DNA from: Streptomyces sp. A0642
GTDB lineage: Bacteria; Actinomycetota; Actinomycetes; Streptomycetales; Streptomycetaceae
Reading direction: 5' to 3'
Assembly (NCBI RefSeq): GCF_004795105.1
Contig: NZ_SSBL01000006.1
Span: 186,001-250,000 of the forward strand
DNA: 64,000 nt
Numbering within the stretch: position 1 is the first letter of the stretch; every line of letters starts with the position of its first letter. The notes below the pieces were generated by a model. That model saw only the letters and a program-made list of their open reading frames with translations, ran no database searches and was not told the origin of the DNA. Positions 1 to 10,378 of this stretch are shown here, one piece after another. Both the position numbers and the translations under genes were made by a program.

Positions 1-1
1 A

Positions 2-868
2 TCAGGTGTTCCGCCCGGTGGCCGCCCGCCCACCGGAGCCCAGCAGCCCCGTGGCGGAGAACTCCGAGTTCATCAGCGTCCGCCGGGTATACCGCGTCAC
101 CACGCCCGGGAGCAGTGCGCGCACCGCCTGGACGTTCCGGAGCCACCCGGGAACGTAGACCGTCGGCGCCCGCCGTTCGACCGCACGCACCAGGGCCTCC
201 GCCACCTGCCCCACCGGGTAGACCTTCCGTGCCGGAGGGGGCATGTGCGCCCGCAGCTCGCGCAGCACCGCGTGCTGGTCCGCGTCCCTGATCATGTCCG
301 TGTCGGTCCAGTTCAGGTAGGCGGCCCCGACGCCGACCCCTCGCGGAGCCAGCTCGGCACGCAGGGAATGGGCGAAGGACTCGACGCCGGCCTTCGAGGC
401 GCAGTACGCGCTCATCAACGGGGCCGCGCCCATCGACGCCAGGGAAGCGATCTGGAGGTAGTAACCGCGCGTGTCGAACAGATCGGGCAGAAACGCCCGC
501 GCGGTGATGGAGCTGCCTACGAGGTTGACCTCGATCACGCGACGCCAGGTGACCGGATCGGAGCCGGCGAAGGGCCCCCCTTCAGCGACCCCCGCGTTAG
601 CCACCACGATGGACGCGGGGCCCATGCTGTGGCGAACCGCTGCGCTGACCGCGTCCATCGCCGCGTCGTCCGTCACGTCCACGTGCCAGTACTGAGACGG
701 GGTGGGAAGGCCGGCGGCCACGTCGGCCAGCACCGCTTCCTCCAGCCCGAGGAGGGCCACATGGGCTCCCCGTTCAGCCAGCCGACGGGCGACGGCTGCT
801 CCCACGCCTCGGGCGGCCCCGGTCACCACAGCGGTACGGCCTCGTAGTACCTGTCGGTCAGTACCCAC
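2..868 (-). CDS. SDR-family oxidoreductase
   Basis: Short-chain dehydrogenase/reductase of 288 aa, predicted cytosolic and NAD(P)-dependent. The cofactor motif TGAARGVG lies near the N-terminus. NAG (VVANAG) follows, then the catalytic Ser and YCASK (Y-x-x-x-K) of classical SDRs. I chose the GTG at 868 because AAGGA sits about 6 nt upstream; an ATG at 928 is in frame but would add a low-complexity leader. The stop codon is at the very edge of the window (2-4), so the gene is complete. Substrate is unknown. It lies near the carotenoid genes but is on the opposite strand from crtE and separated by a permease, so a role in pigment formation is not supported. Confidence 0.85.
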   Translation of the reverse strand: MGTDRQVLRGRTAVVTGAARGVGAAVARRLAERGAHVALLGLEEAVLADVAAGLPTPSQYWHVDVTDDAAMDAVSAAVRHSMGPASIVVANAGVAEGGPFAGSDPVTWRRVIEVNLVGSSITARAFLPDLFDTRGYYLQIASLASMGAAPLMSAYCASKAGVESFAHSLRAELAPRGVGVGAAYLNWTDTDMIRDADQHAVLRELRAHMPPPARKVYPVGQVAEALVRAVERRAPTVYVPGWLRNVQAVRALLPGVVTRYTRRTLMNSEFSATGLLGSGGRAATGRNT

Positions 869-1385
869 CGGAGATCCTTCACGTCCGTCGTCCGCAGCCC
901 GGGGAAATCCCCGCCGCTCCGCTCCCATGCTCCCCGCCCGGGGGAGCGGGCGCCCGGGCGGGAGCGCGTACGGGTGAGCGCCGCGACGGGCGGGCGGTCC
1001 TGCGGCGGGGCCGCCGAGGCCGGCTCGCCGGCCGTCTCCGACGGCGCGCTGGTGAAGGCGGATCCCCGCCCGTGGGCTCGTGGCGCTCGTTCCTCGGCGG
1101 CCTTGTGGCTGTATCACTCGCTCGGCGCCGAAGGCGCACGGTGGTGCCTCGGGAGCGGGGGGAGAGGGGCCCGCTCGACCTCTGCGGAAAACCCGCATCC
1201 GGTGGCGAGCGGCAAGGACCCCCACCGTGGGCAAGACGGCGAAGAAGATCTCCGTGCCCAGGTCGACGCGTCCGCCCCCGCCGGGCCGAGTCAGCCGGCC
1301 GAGCGGTGAACGCCTCGCAAGATGGGAGTGGTCCCCGCCGGGGCCCAGTCTGTGCGAGCCGGGCCCCGGCGTGCTGGGCTACCCG
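869..1385. other. gene-free stretch between SDR and small acidic protein
   Basis: No open frame here has the codon usage or composition of a real protein; all are arginine/proline-rich shadows. It presumably carries the promoter of the SDR. I see no convincing RNA gene or terminator. Confidence 0.4.
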
Positions 1386-1646
1386 TCACCCCGTTGACTC
1401 ATCCGGGGTGGGGTGTTCCGCGTGCGTGCCGGCGTTGCGGGCGGCATTGCGGCCCGAGCCCGCCTCATCGGGGTCGGGCCTCCCGGGCTCCGCATCCCCG
1501 GTGTGTTCGTCGGAATCGGGCGGGAGAACCACGTCAAGGGGGTCCTCGCCCTCCTGCACCTGCTGGTCGGGTATGTCGGCGGGTACCGGCGGCGGGCTCC
1601 CCTTCGCTCCGGTGTACGCGGTGCCCTCGGGCCTGCGGTCGGTCAT
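1386..1646 (-). CDS. small acidic hypothetical protein
   Basis: 86 aa, rich in Asp, Glu and Pro, with no membrane segment or recognisable domain. Its acidic composition differs from the Arg-rich shadow frames around it, which argues that it is real. The ATG at 1646 has GGGAGCAGGA upstream as a usable ribosome binding site. It is likely intrinsically disordered. Function is unknown. Confidence 0.5.
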   Translation of the reverse strand: MTDRRPEGTAYTGAKGSPPPVPADIPDQQVQEGEDPLDVVLPPDSDEHTGDAEPGRPDPDEAGSGRNAARNAGTHAEHPTPDESTG

Positions 1647-2179
1647 GGTCCTGCTCCCGTCAGTACGCGCCCGCCCCCGTGCGGGGCAGGCCGGTGTTGC
1701 ACCCCGCGTACCCCCTGCCCCCGGTGCGACGCACGGGCGCTTGCCGTGCGCCCTCCGGCGCCACGGGGGTGACGTAGTAGGGCAAGGACAATTCCACGCC
1801 GTCCGGGCGCCACGCGCATCCGCTGACGCGTTGCCTTCGGGCGGCGCGACTCACTCACGAGTCCACGGCCCGCACCGGCCCGCGAGCCCTCCTGGCCACG
1901 CGCTTCTCGGATGGGCTCCCGTCATGGAACGTGACGAGGGGGAGGAACATCAGGTCCACGATCTGCCCAGGGCGGCGTCCGACGGGTGTGACGTGCCCGG
2001 GCCTCGTGGCTCCCACGGCCGTGTGCGGCGATGCCGGATGGCGCAGCCCTGCGTGCCGAGGAGAGCACGCACGTCTTCACCGGTCGGCGGACGATGGCTG
2101 CCCACGGGCGCACCCAACGGGCCCGGCAAGGGCGATAGAACCGCCGAATGCAGCAGGTCCGACCGGGTATACGGGCCCC
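1647..2179. other. gene-free stretch upstream of permease
   Basis: Intergenic DNA between divergently transcribed genes. Only arginine-rich shadow frames are present. Promoters for both neighbours should lie here, but I cannot place them with confidence. Confidence 0.35.
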
Positions 2180-3502
2180 GTGAACGCTCCCAGAACCATG
2201 CTTCAGAAACCCGATGCCCCCGGCCTCAAGAAGGAGCTGACCACCTGGCTCCTCTACTTCTTCATCCTCGGAGACGTGCTGGGCGCGGGCGTGTACGTCC
2301 TGGTCGGCGAAGTCGCGGCCGAGGCGGGCGGCGCCGTCTGGGTGCCCCTCGTGGTCGCACTTGGCCTGGCCCTGCTGACGGCCACGTCCTACGCCGAGCT
2401 GGCCACCAAGTACCCGCGCGCGGGCGGTGCGTCCCACTACGCCACCCTGGCGTACGGCCCCTTCACCGGGTTCGTGGCAGGCTTCTGCATGCTCGCGGCC
2501 GGGGTGGTGTCCGTAGCGGCACTGGCCCGGGGGTTCGCGGGTGACTACCTGTCCGAGTTCGTCTCGCTTCCGCTGGTACTCGTCGTGGTGGTCTTCCTCG
2601 TGGCGCTGGCGCTGCTGAACGCCCGGGGCATCAGCGAGTCGACCAGAGCCAACGCCGTCGCCACGGTCATCGAGGTCGGTGGGCTGCTGCTCGTCATCGG
2701 GCTCGGCGCCTGGATCGTTCTGCGCGGCGGCGGGGACATGGGGCGGCTCACCGACCTGGGAACCGTGAGCGAGGGACCCGTCACGGCCGTGCTGAGCGGG
2801 GCGGTACTCGCCTACTACTCGTTCGTCGGTTTCGAGACGTCCGTCAACGTGGCCGAGGAGACGCGCGATCCCCGGCGCTCCTACCCGAGGGCGCTCTTCG
2901 GCGCTCTGGTCACAGCCGGCGCGGTGTACGTACTGGTCGGTGCCGCCGCCGCGGCCGCGGTGCCGACCGGGACCCTGGCCCGCTCCAGCGGTCCGCTGCT
3001 CGAAGTCGTCCGCACGGCCGGCGGCGTGCCCACGTGGCTCTTCAGTGCCATCGCCCTGGTGGCCGTCGCCAACGGAGCGCTCCTCACGGGCATCATGTCC
3101 TCGCGGCTGGCCTACGGCATGGCCCGCGACGGACTGCTGCCGCGCTTCCTGACGGTCGTGCTGCCCGGTCGGCGCACGCCGTGGGCGGCCATCGCCGCCA
3201 CCACCGCCCTCTCGCTGCTTCTCGCCCTGACCGGCGACGTCTCCACGCTCGCCTCGACCCTCGTCCTGCTTCTCCTCGTCGTCTTCTTCCTCGTCAACAC
3301 GTCTCTGCTCGTCCTGCGCCGGGACCCGGGACGGCCCGGCCATTTCACCGCGCCGATCGTCGTGCCCGTACTCGGCGCCGCCTCCTGTATCGGGCTCGCC
3401 ACCCAGATCGAACGCGACGTATGGCTCAGGGGGCTGGCCGTGCTCGCGGTGGGCGCGGTCCTGGGCGTCGTAGCCGCACTGCGCCTGCGCCGCACCCGTT
3501 GA
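2180..3502 (+). CDS. APC-family amino acid permease
   Basis: 440-aa integral membrane protein with about 12 hydrophobic segments. The first (LLYFFILGDVLGAGVYVLVG) carries the glycine-rich APC superfamily motif in TM1. A conserved SFVGFETSVNVAEE stretch, typical of TM6 and the following loop in amino acid-polyamine-organocation transporters, lies in the middle. Substrate cannot be told from sequence. The start is uncertain: GTG 2180 and ATG 2198 are both in frame and neither has a clear ribosome binding site. The gene stands alone before the carotenoid operon, about 200 bp from crtE. Confidence 0.85.
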   Translation: MNAPRTMLQKPDAPGLKKELTTWLLYFFILGDVLGAGVYVLVGEVAAEAGGAVWVPLVVALGLALLTATSYAELATKYPRAGGASHYATLAYGPFTGFVAGFCMLAAGVVSVAALARGFAGDYLSEFVSLPLVLVVVVFLVALALLNARGISESTRANAVATVIEVGGLLLVIGLGAWIVLRGGGDMGRLTDLGTVSEGPVTAVLSGAVLAYYSFVGFETSVNVAEETRDPRRSYPRALFGALVTAGAVYVLVGAAAAAAVPTGTLARSSGPLLEVVRTAGGVPTWLFSAIALVAVANGALLTGIMSSRLAYGMARDGLLPRFLTVVLPGRRTPWAAIAATTALSLLLALTGDVSTLASTLVLLLLVVFFLVNTSLLVLRRDPGRPGHFTAPIVVPVLGAASCIGLATQIERDVWLRGLAVLAVGAVLGVVAALRLRRTR

Positions 3503-3709
3503 CGCCATGAGCGCGCGCGGTCCGGCCGCGTCACAGCGCCGGCTCCCCGGAGCGCGGTCGACGAGGTCCGGTGCACGGCGGGCCCGGGCGCCACAGGAAT
3601 GACGCGCGGCCCGGACGAGCCGCCGCCCCGCCGCCATACGCATGGGGTCACTGGGCCGACGGTGTGAACGCGGTACCGGACCGCTCGCGTACGGGGCAGG
3701 GATCGGCAC

Positions 3710-4924
3710 ATGCGAGCTCCCGTCTGCGGCAAGAGTGGTGGTGGGCAGGTGACCGGAAAGGAGGGGAGGCCGGCCACGCCGGGCCCGGCACCGGGGCCCG
3801 AGGAGGCCGTACGGGACGGACTCGGCGAGGCACCCCTCACGGTCGGCCAGGCCGTCCGGTCCGCGGAAGCGGTCCTGGACGACGTCCTCGATGCCGGGCT
3901 GCGCCGGGCCCGTCAGACCGACCCCGTCTACGCACGGGACGTCGTGTGCCGCGTGACCGCCTTCGCCCGGCGCGGCGGGAAGCGCCTGCGCACAGCGTTC
4001 GCGTGGTGCGGCTGGCAGGCGGCGGGCGGCTCGGGCGACGCCCTGCCCGTGCTGAGGACGGGGGCCGCTCTTGAACTGCTCCAGGTATGCGCGCTGGTCC
4101 ACGACGATGTGATGGACGGATCACTCATGCGCCGGGGCGGGCCGGCCATGCACGTCGACTTCGCACGTCAATTCCCCGCCGGCCGAACGACCGGCTCACC
4201 GGACTCGTTCGGACGCTCCGCCGCAGTGCTCGCCGGGGACCTCGCCCTGGCCTGGGCGGACGACCTGCTGACCGAGACGGCCCTCGGCTCGGTGCACGGA
4301 ACGGGGCTGTACCAGGAGTGGCGCGCCACGCGCGGTGAGATGGTCGCCGGACAGTACCGCGACATCCACGCCCAGGCAGCCGGCGTTTCCGGTCTCGACG
4401 AAGCGGTGGCCATCGCCACGCTGAAGAGCGCGCGGTACACGGTCGAGCGCCCCCTGGCCCTGGGCGCGACGCTGGCAGGGGCGGACGAGCACATCCTGGA
4501 CGCCCTGCGCTCCGCGGGCCGGAGCGCAGGACTCGCCTTTCAGCTGCGCGACGACCTGCTCGGAGCCTTCGGCGATCCGGTACTGACCGGCAAGCCGGCC
4601 GGTGAGGACCTGCGTACGCGCAAACTCACCTACCTGCTCGCTGTCGCTCTCACCCTGGCCGAGGACTCCGGGGACGCCGACGCCGCCGCCGTGCTCGCGC
4701 CCGGCGGCGGCAACCGCTCCGCCCGGACCGTGGAGCGGATGCGCAGCGCGCTCGTGCGGACCGGGGCGTGCTCAGCGGTGGAGGCGAAGATCGCGGACCT
4801 GGTGGTCACGAGCCTGCGGCATTTCGCACGGACGGGGGCGAGCCCGCAGGTGCGACGGGAGTTCGCCGCCCTGGTCGAACGCGCGGCGGGCCCTGCCCCG
4901 CGCCTCAGCGAGGAGAAGCGGTGA
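3710..4924 (+). CDS. crtE: geranylgeranyl diphosphate synthase CrtE
   Basis: Polyprenyl synthetase of about 404 aa that condenses isopentenyl diphosphate with allylic diphosphates to give geranylgeranyl diphosphate for carotenoid synthesis. The first Asp-rich motif (HDDVMD, about residues 131-136) and the second (QLRDDLLGAFGDP) are both intact, as is the KRLR substrate-binding stretch. The ATG at 3710 has CAGGGA upstream; a GTG at 3749 is the alternative start. It is the first gene of the plus-strand operon, and its TGA overlaps the crtI start by 4 bp (GTGA), so the two are probably translationally coupled. Confidence 0.93.
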   Translation: MRAPVCGKSGGGQVTGKEGRPATPGPAPGPEEAVRDGLGEAPLTVGQAVRSAEAVLDDVLDAGLRRARQTDPVYARDVVCRVTAFARRGGKRLRTAFAWCGWQAAGGSGDALPVLRTGAALELLQVCALVHDDVMDGSLMRRGGPAMHVDFARQFPAGRTTGSPDSFGRSAAVLAGDLALAWADDLLTETALGSVHGTGLYQEWRATRGEMVAGQYRDIHAQAAGVSGLDEAVAIATLKSARYTVERPLALGATLAGADEHILDALRSAGRSAGLAFQLRDDLLGAFGDPVLTGKPAGEDLRTRKLTYLLAVALTLAEDSGDADAAAVLAPGGGNRSARTVERMRSALVRTGACSAVEAKIADLVVTSLRHFARTGASPQVRREFAALVERAAGPAPRLSEEKR

Positions 4925-6495
4925 AGGCGGTCCCGGGGCCCACCGACCACGTCGTCGTCGTCGGAGCCGGGCTGTCCGGTCTCGCGTGCGCCCTCCACCT
5001 GCTCGGTGCCGGCCGGAGGGTCACGGTCGTCGAGCGGGAGGCTTCACCCGGCGGCCGCTCCGGGCGAGTGAACCTCGGCGGCTACCAGGTCGACACCGGG
5101 CCGACGGTGCTGACCATGCCGCACCTGGCTGACGAAGCCTTCGCCGCGGTCGGGGACAGCCTGCACGCGCGCGTGGAACTGATGGCTCTGGACCCCGCCT
5201 ACCGGGCGGCGTTCGCCGACGGAAGCACCCTCGACGTCCACACCGACGGCGAAGCCATGGAGGCGGAGGTGCGGCGCTTCGCAGGACCGGCCCAGGCCGC
5301 GGGATACCGCGAACTGCGCGCGTGGCTGGAGCGCCTCTACAAGGCGCAGATGCGGCGCTTCATCGACACCAACTTCGACTCACCGCTCCAACTGCTCCAC
5401 CCGGATCTGGCACGGCTGGCGGCACTCGGCGGCTTCGGACGGCTGGACCGGCGCGTCGGGCGCTTCCTCTCCGACCCGCGGTTGCGCCGGATCTTCACGT
5501 TCCAGGCCCTGTACGCCGGAGTCGCACCCGCGCAGGCACTCGCGGCGTACGCCGTGATCGCCTACATGGACACGGTGGCCGGCGTCTGGTTTCCCAGGGG
5601 CGGCATGCACGCCCTTCCTCGGGCGATGGCCGACGCCGCCGGTGACGCCGGCGCCGACCTGCGCTGGTCCGCCGAAGTGAACGCGCTGGAGCGATCGGCC
5701 GGACGGGTACGCGCGGTACGCCTGGCCACCGGGGAGCGGATCGCCTGTGACGCGGTGGTGCTGTCCTGCGAACTGCGCTCCGCCTACGAGCTGCTGGGGC
5801 TTTCACCTCGACGCCCGGTACGGCTGCGCCACGCGCCGTCCGCCGTGGTCCTGCATGCCGGAACCGACCGCACCTGGCCCGGCCTCGCCCACCACACCCT
5901 CTCCTTCGGCGCAGCCTGGGACCGGACCTTCGACGAGCTGACCCGTACGGGAAGGCTGATGAGCGACCCGTCCCTGCTCATCACACGGCCCACGGCGCAC
6001 GACCCCGCCCTCGCGCCCCCGGGCAAGCACCTGCACTACGTCCTGGCCCCCTGCCCGAACACTGAGGTCGGCCCCTCCGCCGCCACCTGGCGCGACCTGG
6101 GGCCGCGCTACCGCGACAGCCTGGCCGCGACCCTGGAACGCCGTGGCCTCGAAGGCTTCCGGGACAGCATCCAGGAGGAGTTGCTGGTCACACCGCTGTA
6201 CTGGACCGCTCAGGGGCACGCGGCGGGCAGTCCCTTCTCCGTCTCCCACACCTTCGCCCAGACCGGTCCGTTCAGACCCCGCAACCTGGTGAGGGGCCTG
6301 GACAACGTGGTGCTGGCCGGCTGCGGGACCACTCCCGGCGTCGGGGTGCCGACCGTGCTCATCAGCGGAAAGCTCGCCGCGGCGCGCGTCACCGGCCACG
6401 TCCGCCGCACGCCTCCCGTCAGACCGCCGGCATCAGCGGCTGTCAGTGCCTCCGCGTCGGCCGTGCTCGCGGGAGGTGCCCATGACCCGTCGTGA
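4921..6495 (+). CDS. crtI: phytoene desaturase CrtI
   Basis: FAD-dependent phytoene desaturase (524 aa) converting phytoene to lycopene. The N-terminus has the dinucleotide-binding fold [18 protein letters not shown] followed by an acidic residue (VVER) and GGRSG. The C-terminus has the carotenoid-desaturase signature around [16 protein letters not shown]. The GTG at 4921 overlaps the crtE stop and is preceded by GAGGAG. The next gene, crtB, starts inside its last codons (14-bp overlap). Gene order E-I-B matches other Streptomyces isorenieratene clusters. Confidence 0.94.
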   Translation: MKAVPGPTDHVVVVGAGLSGLACALHLLGAGRRVTVVEREASPGGRSGRVNLGGYQVDTGPTVLTMPHLADEAFAAVGDSLHARVELMALDPAYRAAFADGSTLDVHTDGEAMEAEVRRFAGPAQAAGYRELRAWLERLYKAQMRRFIDTNFDSPLQLLHPDLARLAALGGFGRLDRRVGRFLSDPRLRRIFTFQALYAGVAPAQALAAYAVIAYMDTVAGVWFPRGGMHALPRAMADAAGDAGADLRWSAEVNALERSAGRVRAVRLATGERIACDAVVLSCELRSAYELLGLSPRRPVRLRHAPSAVVLHAGTDRTWPGLAHHTLSFGAAWDRTFDELTRTGRLMSDPSLLITRPTAHDPALAPPGKHLHYVLAPCPNTEVGPSAATWRDLGPRYRDSLAATLERRGLEGFRDSIQEELLVTPLYWTAQGHAAGSPFSVSHTFAQTGPFRPRNLVRGLDNVVLAGCGTTPGVGVPTVLISGKLAAARVTGHVRRTPPVRPPASAAVSASASAVLAGGAHDPS

Positions 6496-7486
6496 ACTGA
6501 ACGCTGCCGGGATCACCGATCCCGCCCTGCGTGCCGCGTACTCCCGCTGCCGGCGGCTCAACGCCCGTCACGGCAGGACCTACTTCCTTGCCACCCGGCT
6601 CCTGCCGGTGGAACGCCGCTGCGCGGTGCACGCCCTGTACGGGTTCGCCCGCTGGGCCGACGACATCGTCGACGACCTGGACCGGCGCCTGACGACCGGC
6701 GCCCGCGACCGGTTGCTGGAGCGCCTGGAAACCGAACTGACGCAGGGTCTGGCCACGGGCGACAGCGCCGAGCCCGTGGTCCGCGCCGTCGCCGACACGG
6801 CCGCCCGGTACGCCATCGATCACACGTTGTTCTCCGACTTCATGGTCTCGATGCGAAGTGATCTGAGCGTCACGGACTATCCGGCCTACGCCGACCTGCT
6901 CGCCTACATGCACGGCTCCGCCGCGGTGATCGGGCTGCAGATGCTGCCGGTACTCGGTACGACCGCGCCCCGCGAGGAAGCGGCACCGCACGCGGCAGCC
7001 CTCGGTGTGGCGTTCCAGCTCACCAACTTCCTCCGCGACGTGGGTGAAGACCTCGACCGGGGCCGCGTCTACCTCCCGGCCGACCTGCTCGCCGCCCACG
7101 GCGTGGACCGTGCGCTGCTGGAGTGGAGCCGCAGCACGGGGCGCCAGGACCGGCGCATCCGCGGGGCCCTGGTCACGGCCGAAGCCCTCACGCGGGACGT
7201 GTACCGGGAGGCGGAGCCGGGCATCGCGATGCTCGACCCTCGAGTACGCCCCTGTATCCGCACCGCGTTCCACCTGTACGGCGGCATCCTCGACGTGATC
7301 GCGGGCCAGGATTACACCGTGCTGCACCGTCGCGCCGTGGTCTCCCGCAGGATCCGCGCGATGACAGCCGCGGACGGAGTCCTGCGCACCATCGGGGCGC
7401 GCTGCCGCTCCCGCGTGCCGGGCACCGCGGCCGAGGGCCCCGTCCGGATGGCCACCGGTGCTCGGGCGGAAGGGACGGAACAGTGA
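6482..7486 (+). CDS. crtB: phytoene synthase CrtB
   Basis: Squalene/phytoene synthase family protein, 334 aa, joining two geranylgeranyl diphosphates head to head to make phytoene. The two Asp-rich metal sites are present: WADDIVDD (about residues 58-65) and [13 protein letters not shown]. The ATG at 6482 has GGGAGGT upstream and lies within the end of crtI. The stop at 7484 overlaps the GTG of the following Rieske gene. Confidence 0.94.
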   Translation: MTRRELNAAGITDPALRAAYSRCRRLNARHGRTYFLATRLLPVERRCAVHALYGFARWADDIVDDLDRRLTTGARDRLLERLETELTQGLATGDSAEPVVRAVADTAARYAIDHTLFSDFMVSMRSDLSVTDYPAYADLLAYMHGSAAVIGLQMLPVLGTTAPREEAAPHAAALGVAFQLTNFLRDVGEDLDRGRVYLPADLLAAHGVDRALLEWSRSTGRQDRRIRGALVTAEALTRDVYREAEPGIAMLDPRVRPCIRTAFHLYGGILDVIAGQDYTVLHRRAVVSRRIRAMTAADGVLRTIGARCRSRVPGTAAEGPVRMATGARAEGTEQ

Positions 7487-8487
7487 CCGACCAGCGGCGC
7501 GCGGCCTGGACACCGCCCCTGCGCTGGGGCCGCGGCTCCGCCTGGGCGGCGCAGAGGCCGACGTGGCAGGCAGCCCGGCCCGCTGTGATCGCCGCTGCGC
7601 TCGACCGGGCGTCCGCGCGGCCCTCCGGCAACTGGTTCGTCGTGGGAGCCTCCCGGGACGTGCGTGCCGGTGCCGGCCCGCGCGGCAGAACCGTGGGAGG
7701 CGTAGAGGTCGTGGTGTGGCGCACGGAGACGGGCGAACCGCACGCGGGCCCGGGCGCCTGCCCCCACCTGGGCGCTCCGCTGCGCGACGGCCGTGTGGTG
7801 TGCGGCACGCTGGTCTGCCGCTGGCACGGACTGGCCCTCGACGGCGGGCCGTTCGCCGGCTGGGAACCGTACCCCGTCCACGACGACGGGCTCTTGCTGT
7901 GGGTACGACTGGACGCGGTCGGCGGTGAGGAGCCCTCCGAACGCCCGGTGGTCCCTGCCCGTCCCGCACCGGGGACCGCCCTGGATGCCGTGTTCACCGC
8001 TGTGGGGCGCTGCGAACCGCAGGACGTCGTCGCCAACCGGCTCGATCCCTGGCACGGCGCGTGGTTCCACCCGTACTCGTTCGTGAATCTGACGGTGAAG
8101 CAAGCACCCGCGGGGGTGGACGACGACGCCTTCGTCGTGGACGTCTCCTTCCGGGTGACCGGCCGCCTGGTCGTGCCGGTGAGGGCCGAGTTCACCGCAC
8201 CCGGCCCGCGCACCGTGCTGATGCGCGTCACCGGGGGCGAGGGAGCCTCCTCGGTGGTGGAGACCCATGCCACCCCGCTCACCGGTCCGCGCGCCGGGCG
8301 GCCACGGACGGCGGTGATCGAAGCGATCGTCGCCGCCTCGGACCGCCGGGGATTCGCACTGGCCCGGGCCGCCGCCCCCGCGCTGCGGCCCCTGATGCGC
8401 CGCACGGCCGGCCGGTTGTGGCGCGACGACCTGGCCTACGCCGAACGCCGTTGGGCCCTGCGCAGTACGGGACGCTTCCCCGGGTGA
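7483..8487 (+). CDS. crtV: Rieske [2Fe-2S] protein in the crtV position
   Basis: 334-aa protein with a Rieske iron-sulfur domain at about residues 45-140. The cluster ligands are CPHLG and CRWHG (C-x-H ... C-x-x-H). The remainder looks like the C-terminal part seen in Rieske proteins next to phytoene synthase in Streptomyces (I believe DUF5914). It lacks the usual mononuclear iron triad of a full oxygenase as far as I can tell. GTG 7483 overlaps the crtB stop (GTGA). Position and coupling equate it with crtV of known crtEIBV operons; its biochemical role is not settled. The gene symbol is given by synteny. Confidence 0.8.
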   Translation: MTDQRRAAWTPPLRWGRGSAWAAQRPTWQAARPAVIAAALDRASARPSGNWFVVGASRDVRAGAGPRGRTVGGVEVVVWRTETGEPHAGPGACPHLGAPLRDGRVVCGTLVCRWHGLALDGGPFAGWEPYPVHDDGLLLWVRLDAVGGEEPSERPVVPARPAPGTALDAVFTAVGRCEPQDVVANRLDPWHGAWFHPYSFVNLTVKQAPAGVDDDAFVVDVSFRVTGRLVVPVRAEFTAPGPRTVLMRVTGGEGASSVVETHATPLTGPRAGRPRTAVIEAIVAASDRRGFALARAAAPALRPLMRRTAGRLWRDDLAYAERRWALRSTGRFPG

Positions 8488-8524
8488 TCCTCACAGCTGC
8501 GCCGGGGGGAGTGAGGCCCGGGGA
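8477..8524. terminator. shared hairpin between convergent crt operons
   Basis: Inverted repeat: TCCCCGGG (8477-8484) and CCTCAC (8489-8494) pair with GTGAGG (8511-8516) and CCCGGGGA (8517-8524), with a small bulge. It lies between the ends of the Rieske gene and crtU, so it could end transcription from both sides. Confidence 0.55.
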
Positions 8525-8541
8525 GGCGCGCGCGGACCGTG

Positions 8542-10164
8542 TCAGCGCTCCGCCAGCGCACCGAGTGCTCGCAGCACCGGTGAGCGCCCCGACCGCGGGA
8601 CCGTCCACAGCACCTGGCCCCGCACGCCCCATGGGGCGAGCAGGGCGTTGGCGGCGAGGAAGCCGGTGGTGGCGGCCCGCTCCATCAACGCCACGGGCAG
8701 GTCGCAACGCACCGAGTCACCGGCGAGCGTCAACCAGCGGTGCGGGCCCCGCACGGTGGGGCGCCGGTGGTAGGAGCCGAGGGGGAAGAGCGGACAGTCC
8801 GAGCGCCATTCATGGCGGGCGTCCACCGTCCGGGCCCCTCGGGTCTCCGGGTAGACCTCGTGCAGCTGATCGAGGAGGCCGGCCTCCACGTCGCCCGGCT
8901 CGGCCCGGTCATCCACGGCGTAGGCGTGCAGTTCCACCACCGAACCGCCGGTTCTCCGGCTCCACCGGGCCGCCTCGTCCTCGTAGCGTTCCAGGACGCT
9001 GATGTTGTCCAGACCGCCGTATCCACTGGTACCGAGGAACGCCGCGCGGTGCGCGGCGACCGGCCGGTCGAGCCAGAGCCGCGAGACGAGGAACGGCGGG
9101 GCGGTGCGCAGCCCGGCGATGTCGTCGCGCCAGGCACGGTCACCGAGACCGGGCGACGCGGCCACGAGCCGGCGCAGCCCCCGCGCATCGAGGGCCAGGA
9201 CCACGGCATCGTAAGGCTCCGCCGCGGCCTCGGTGAGCACCTCGGCTCCCGCGCCGTCGCACGGCCGGACGCCGTGCACCGCGGTTCCCGTCCGGACCTC
9301 GGCCCCGAGGCGCTGGAGGTAATCACCCAGCGGCTCCCACAGGGCCTGAGGGAACGGGGCGTCCGGCACGTCGAAGAGCAGCCCCTCGGCGGAGCCGAGG
9401 AAGTAGATGTGGAACATCAGCACCAGTTCCGCCGCGGACAGCTCGCGGGGGTCGGCGAAGAAGCTGCGCGAGAACACCTCGAACGCCAGGTGGTGGGCGG
9501 CCTCGGGAAACCGGACCTGTTCGAGGAACGCGGTCGCGCTGACCGAGTCGAAGCGTGCGTAGACCTCGGGAACGCGCACATCGAGAAGCGGCAGCGCCGC
9601 TCGGGCATTCATCGCGGCGAGATCCCGCCAGCCGAAGGTCGGACTCAGGGCGACGAACCCGAGGGCGCTCAGGGGCGGTGTCCGCGGAACGCGGGCGAAA
9701 CTGTCGGTGAGACCACCGCTGTGGCGCAACGGGTAGTCGGGCAGGGGCGTGAGACGCGCGAGGGCGGGGTCGGTGCGCCGCAGAAGACCACGCAGGTTGT
9801 AGTACTGCCGGAAGAACGCGTGGAATCCACGGCTCATGGTCGCCGTGGAGCCGTCAGCCAGGCGGGTCCGCCACCCCGCCACCCGGCCTCCGAGCGCGTC
9901 TCCTCGTTCGTACAGGGTTACGCGGGCGCCTCGTTCGGCCAGCGCGGTGGCGGCCGCGAGGCCGGCGATGCCGCCCCCGATCACGGCGACACGAGGGGCG
10001 TCACGGCGGCTGAACCGGTCCCGGCCGGCCACGGGCATCAGTACTTCGGCCTTGCGGTCGCGACCCCGCCGGGCCGGGCCACGGTGGGCGCTCACCGGCA
10101 ACGCTCCGCGAGGGCGAAAGAACCGATGCCCACCGGGTACGTATGCGACATTCCGGTCCGCCAC
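8542..10164 (-). CDS. crtU: CrtU, isorenieratene-forming desaturase/methyltransferase
   Basis: FAD-binding protein of 540 aa, related to phytoene desaturases, that converts the beta-ionone rings of beta-carotene into aromatic rings. The nucleotide-binding motif VAVIGGGIAGLAAATALAERG is at about residues 58-78, followed by ERGDALGGRV and a conserved GFHAFFRQYYN stretch. The N-terminus before the fold is about 55 residues long, so the true start may be internal. It is encoded downstream of crtY on the minus strand with a gap of about 215 bp. It is convergent with the crtEIBV operon. Confidence 0.88.
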   Translation of the reverse strand: MADRNVAYVPGGHRFFRPRGALPVSAHRGPARRGRDRKAEVLMPVAGRDRFSRRDAPRVAVIGGGIAGLAAATALAERGARVTLYERGDALGGRVAGWRTRLADGSTATMSRGFHAFFRQYYNLRGLLRRTDPALARLTPLPDYPLRHSGGLTDSFARVPRTPPLSALGFVALSPTFGWRDLAAMNARAALPLLDVRVPEVYARFDSVSATAFLEQVRFPEAAHHLAFEVFSRSFFADPRELSAAELVLMFHIYFLGSAEGLLFDVPDAPFPQALWEPLGDYLQRLGAEVRTGTAVHGVRPCDGAGAEVLTEAAAEPYDAVVLALDARGLRRLVAASPGLGDRAWRDDIAGLRTAPPFLVSRLWLDRPVAAHRAAFLGTSGYGGLDNISVLERYEDEAARWSRRTGGSVVELHAYAVDDRAEPGDVEAGLLDQLHEVYPETRGARTVDARHEWRSDCPLFPLGSYHRRPTVRGPHRWLTLAGDSVRCDLPVALMERAATTGFLAANALLAPWGVRGQVLWTVPRSGRSPVLRALGALAER

Positions 10165-10378
10165 CCGGCCGCCGGCGCTCCACCGGATCGCAGCCGGTTC
10201 GTGTCGGGCGGCAAGAGCCTGTCGGGATCCGCGGCGTTACGGAACGGAGGGGCGGGGGAGACCGGGCCGAAGGGTCCGTTCCGCAGCGGGTGCATCTGCC
10301 CGGCGGCCGGATGCGGGCAGCCCACGGCCTCGTGGAAGGAGAAGGCGTGCGGAAGGTCATGGTCGCGCGGCAGGGTCA

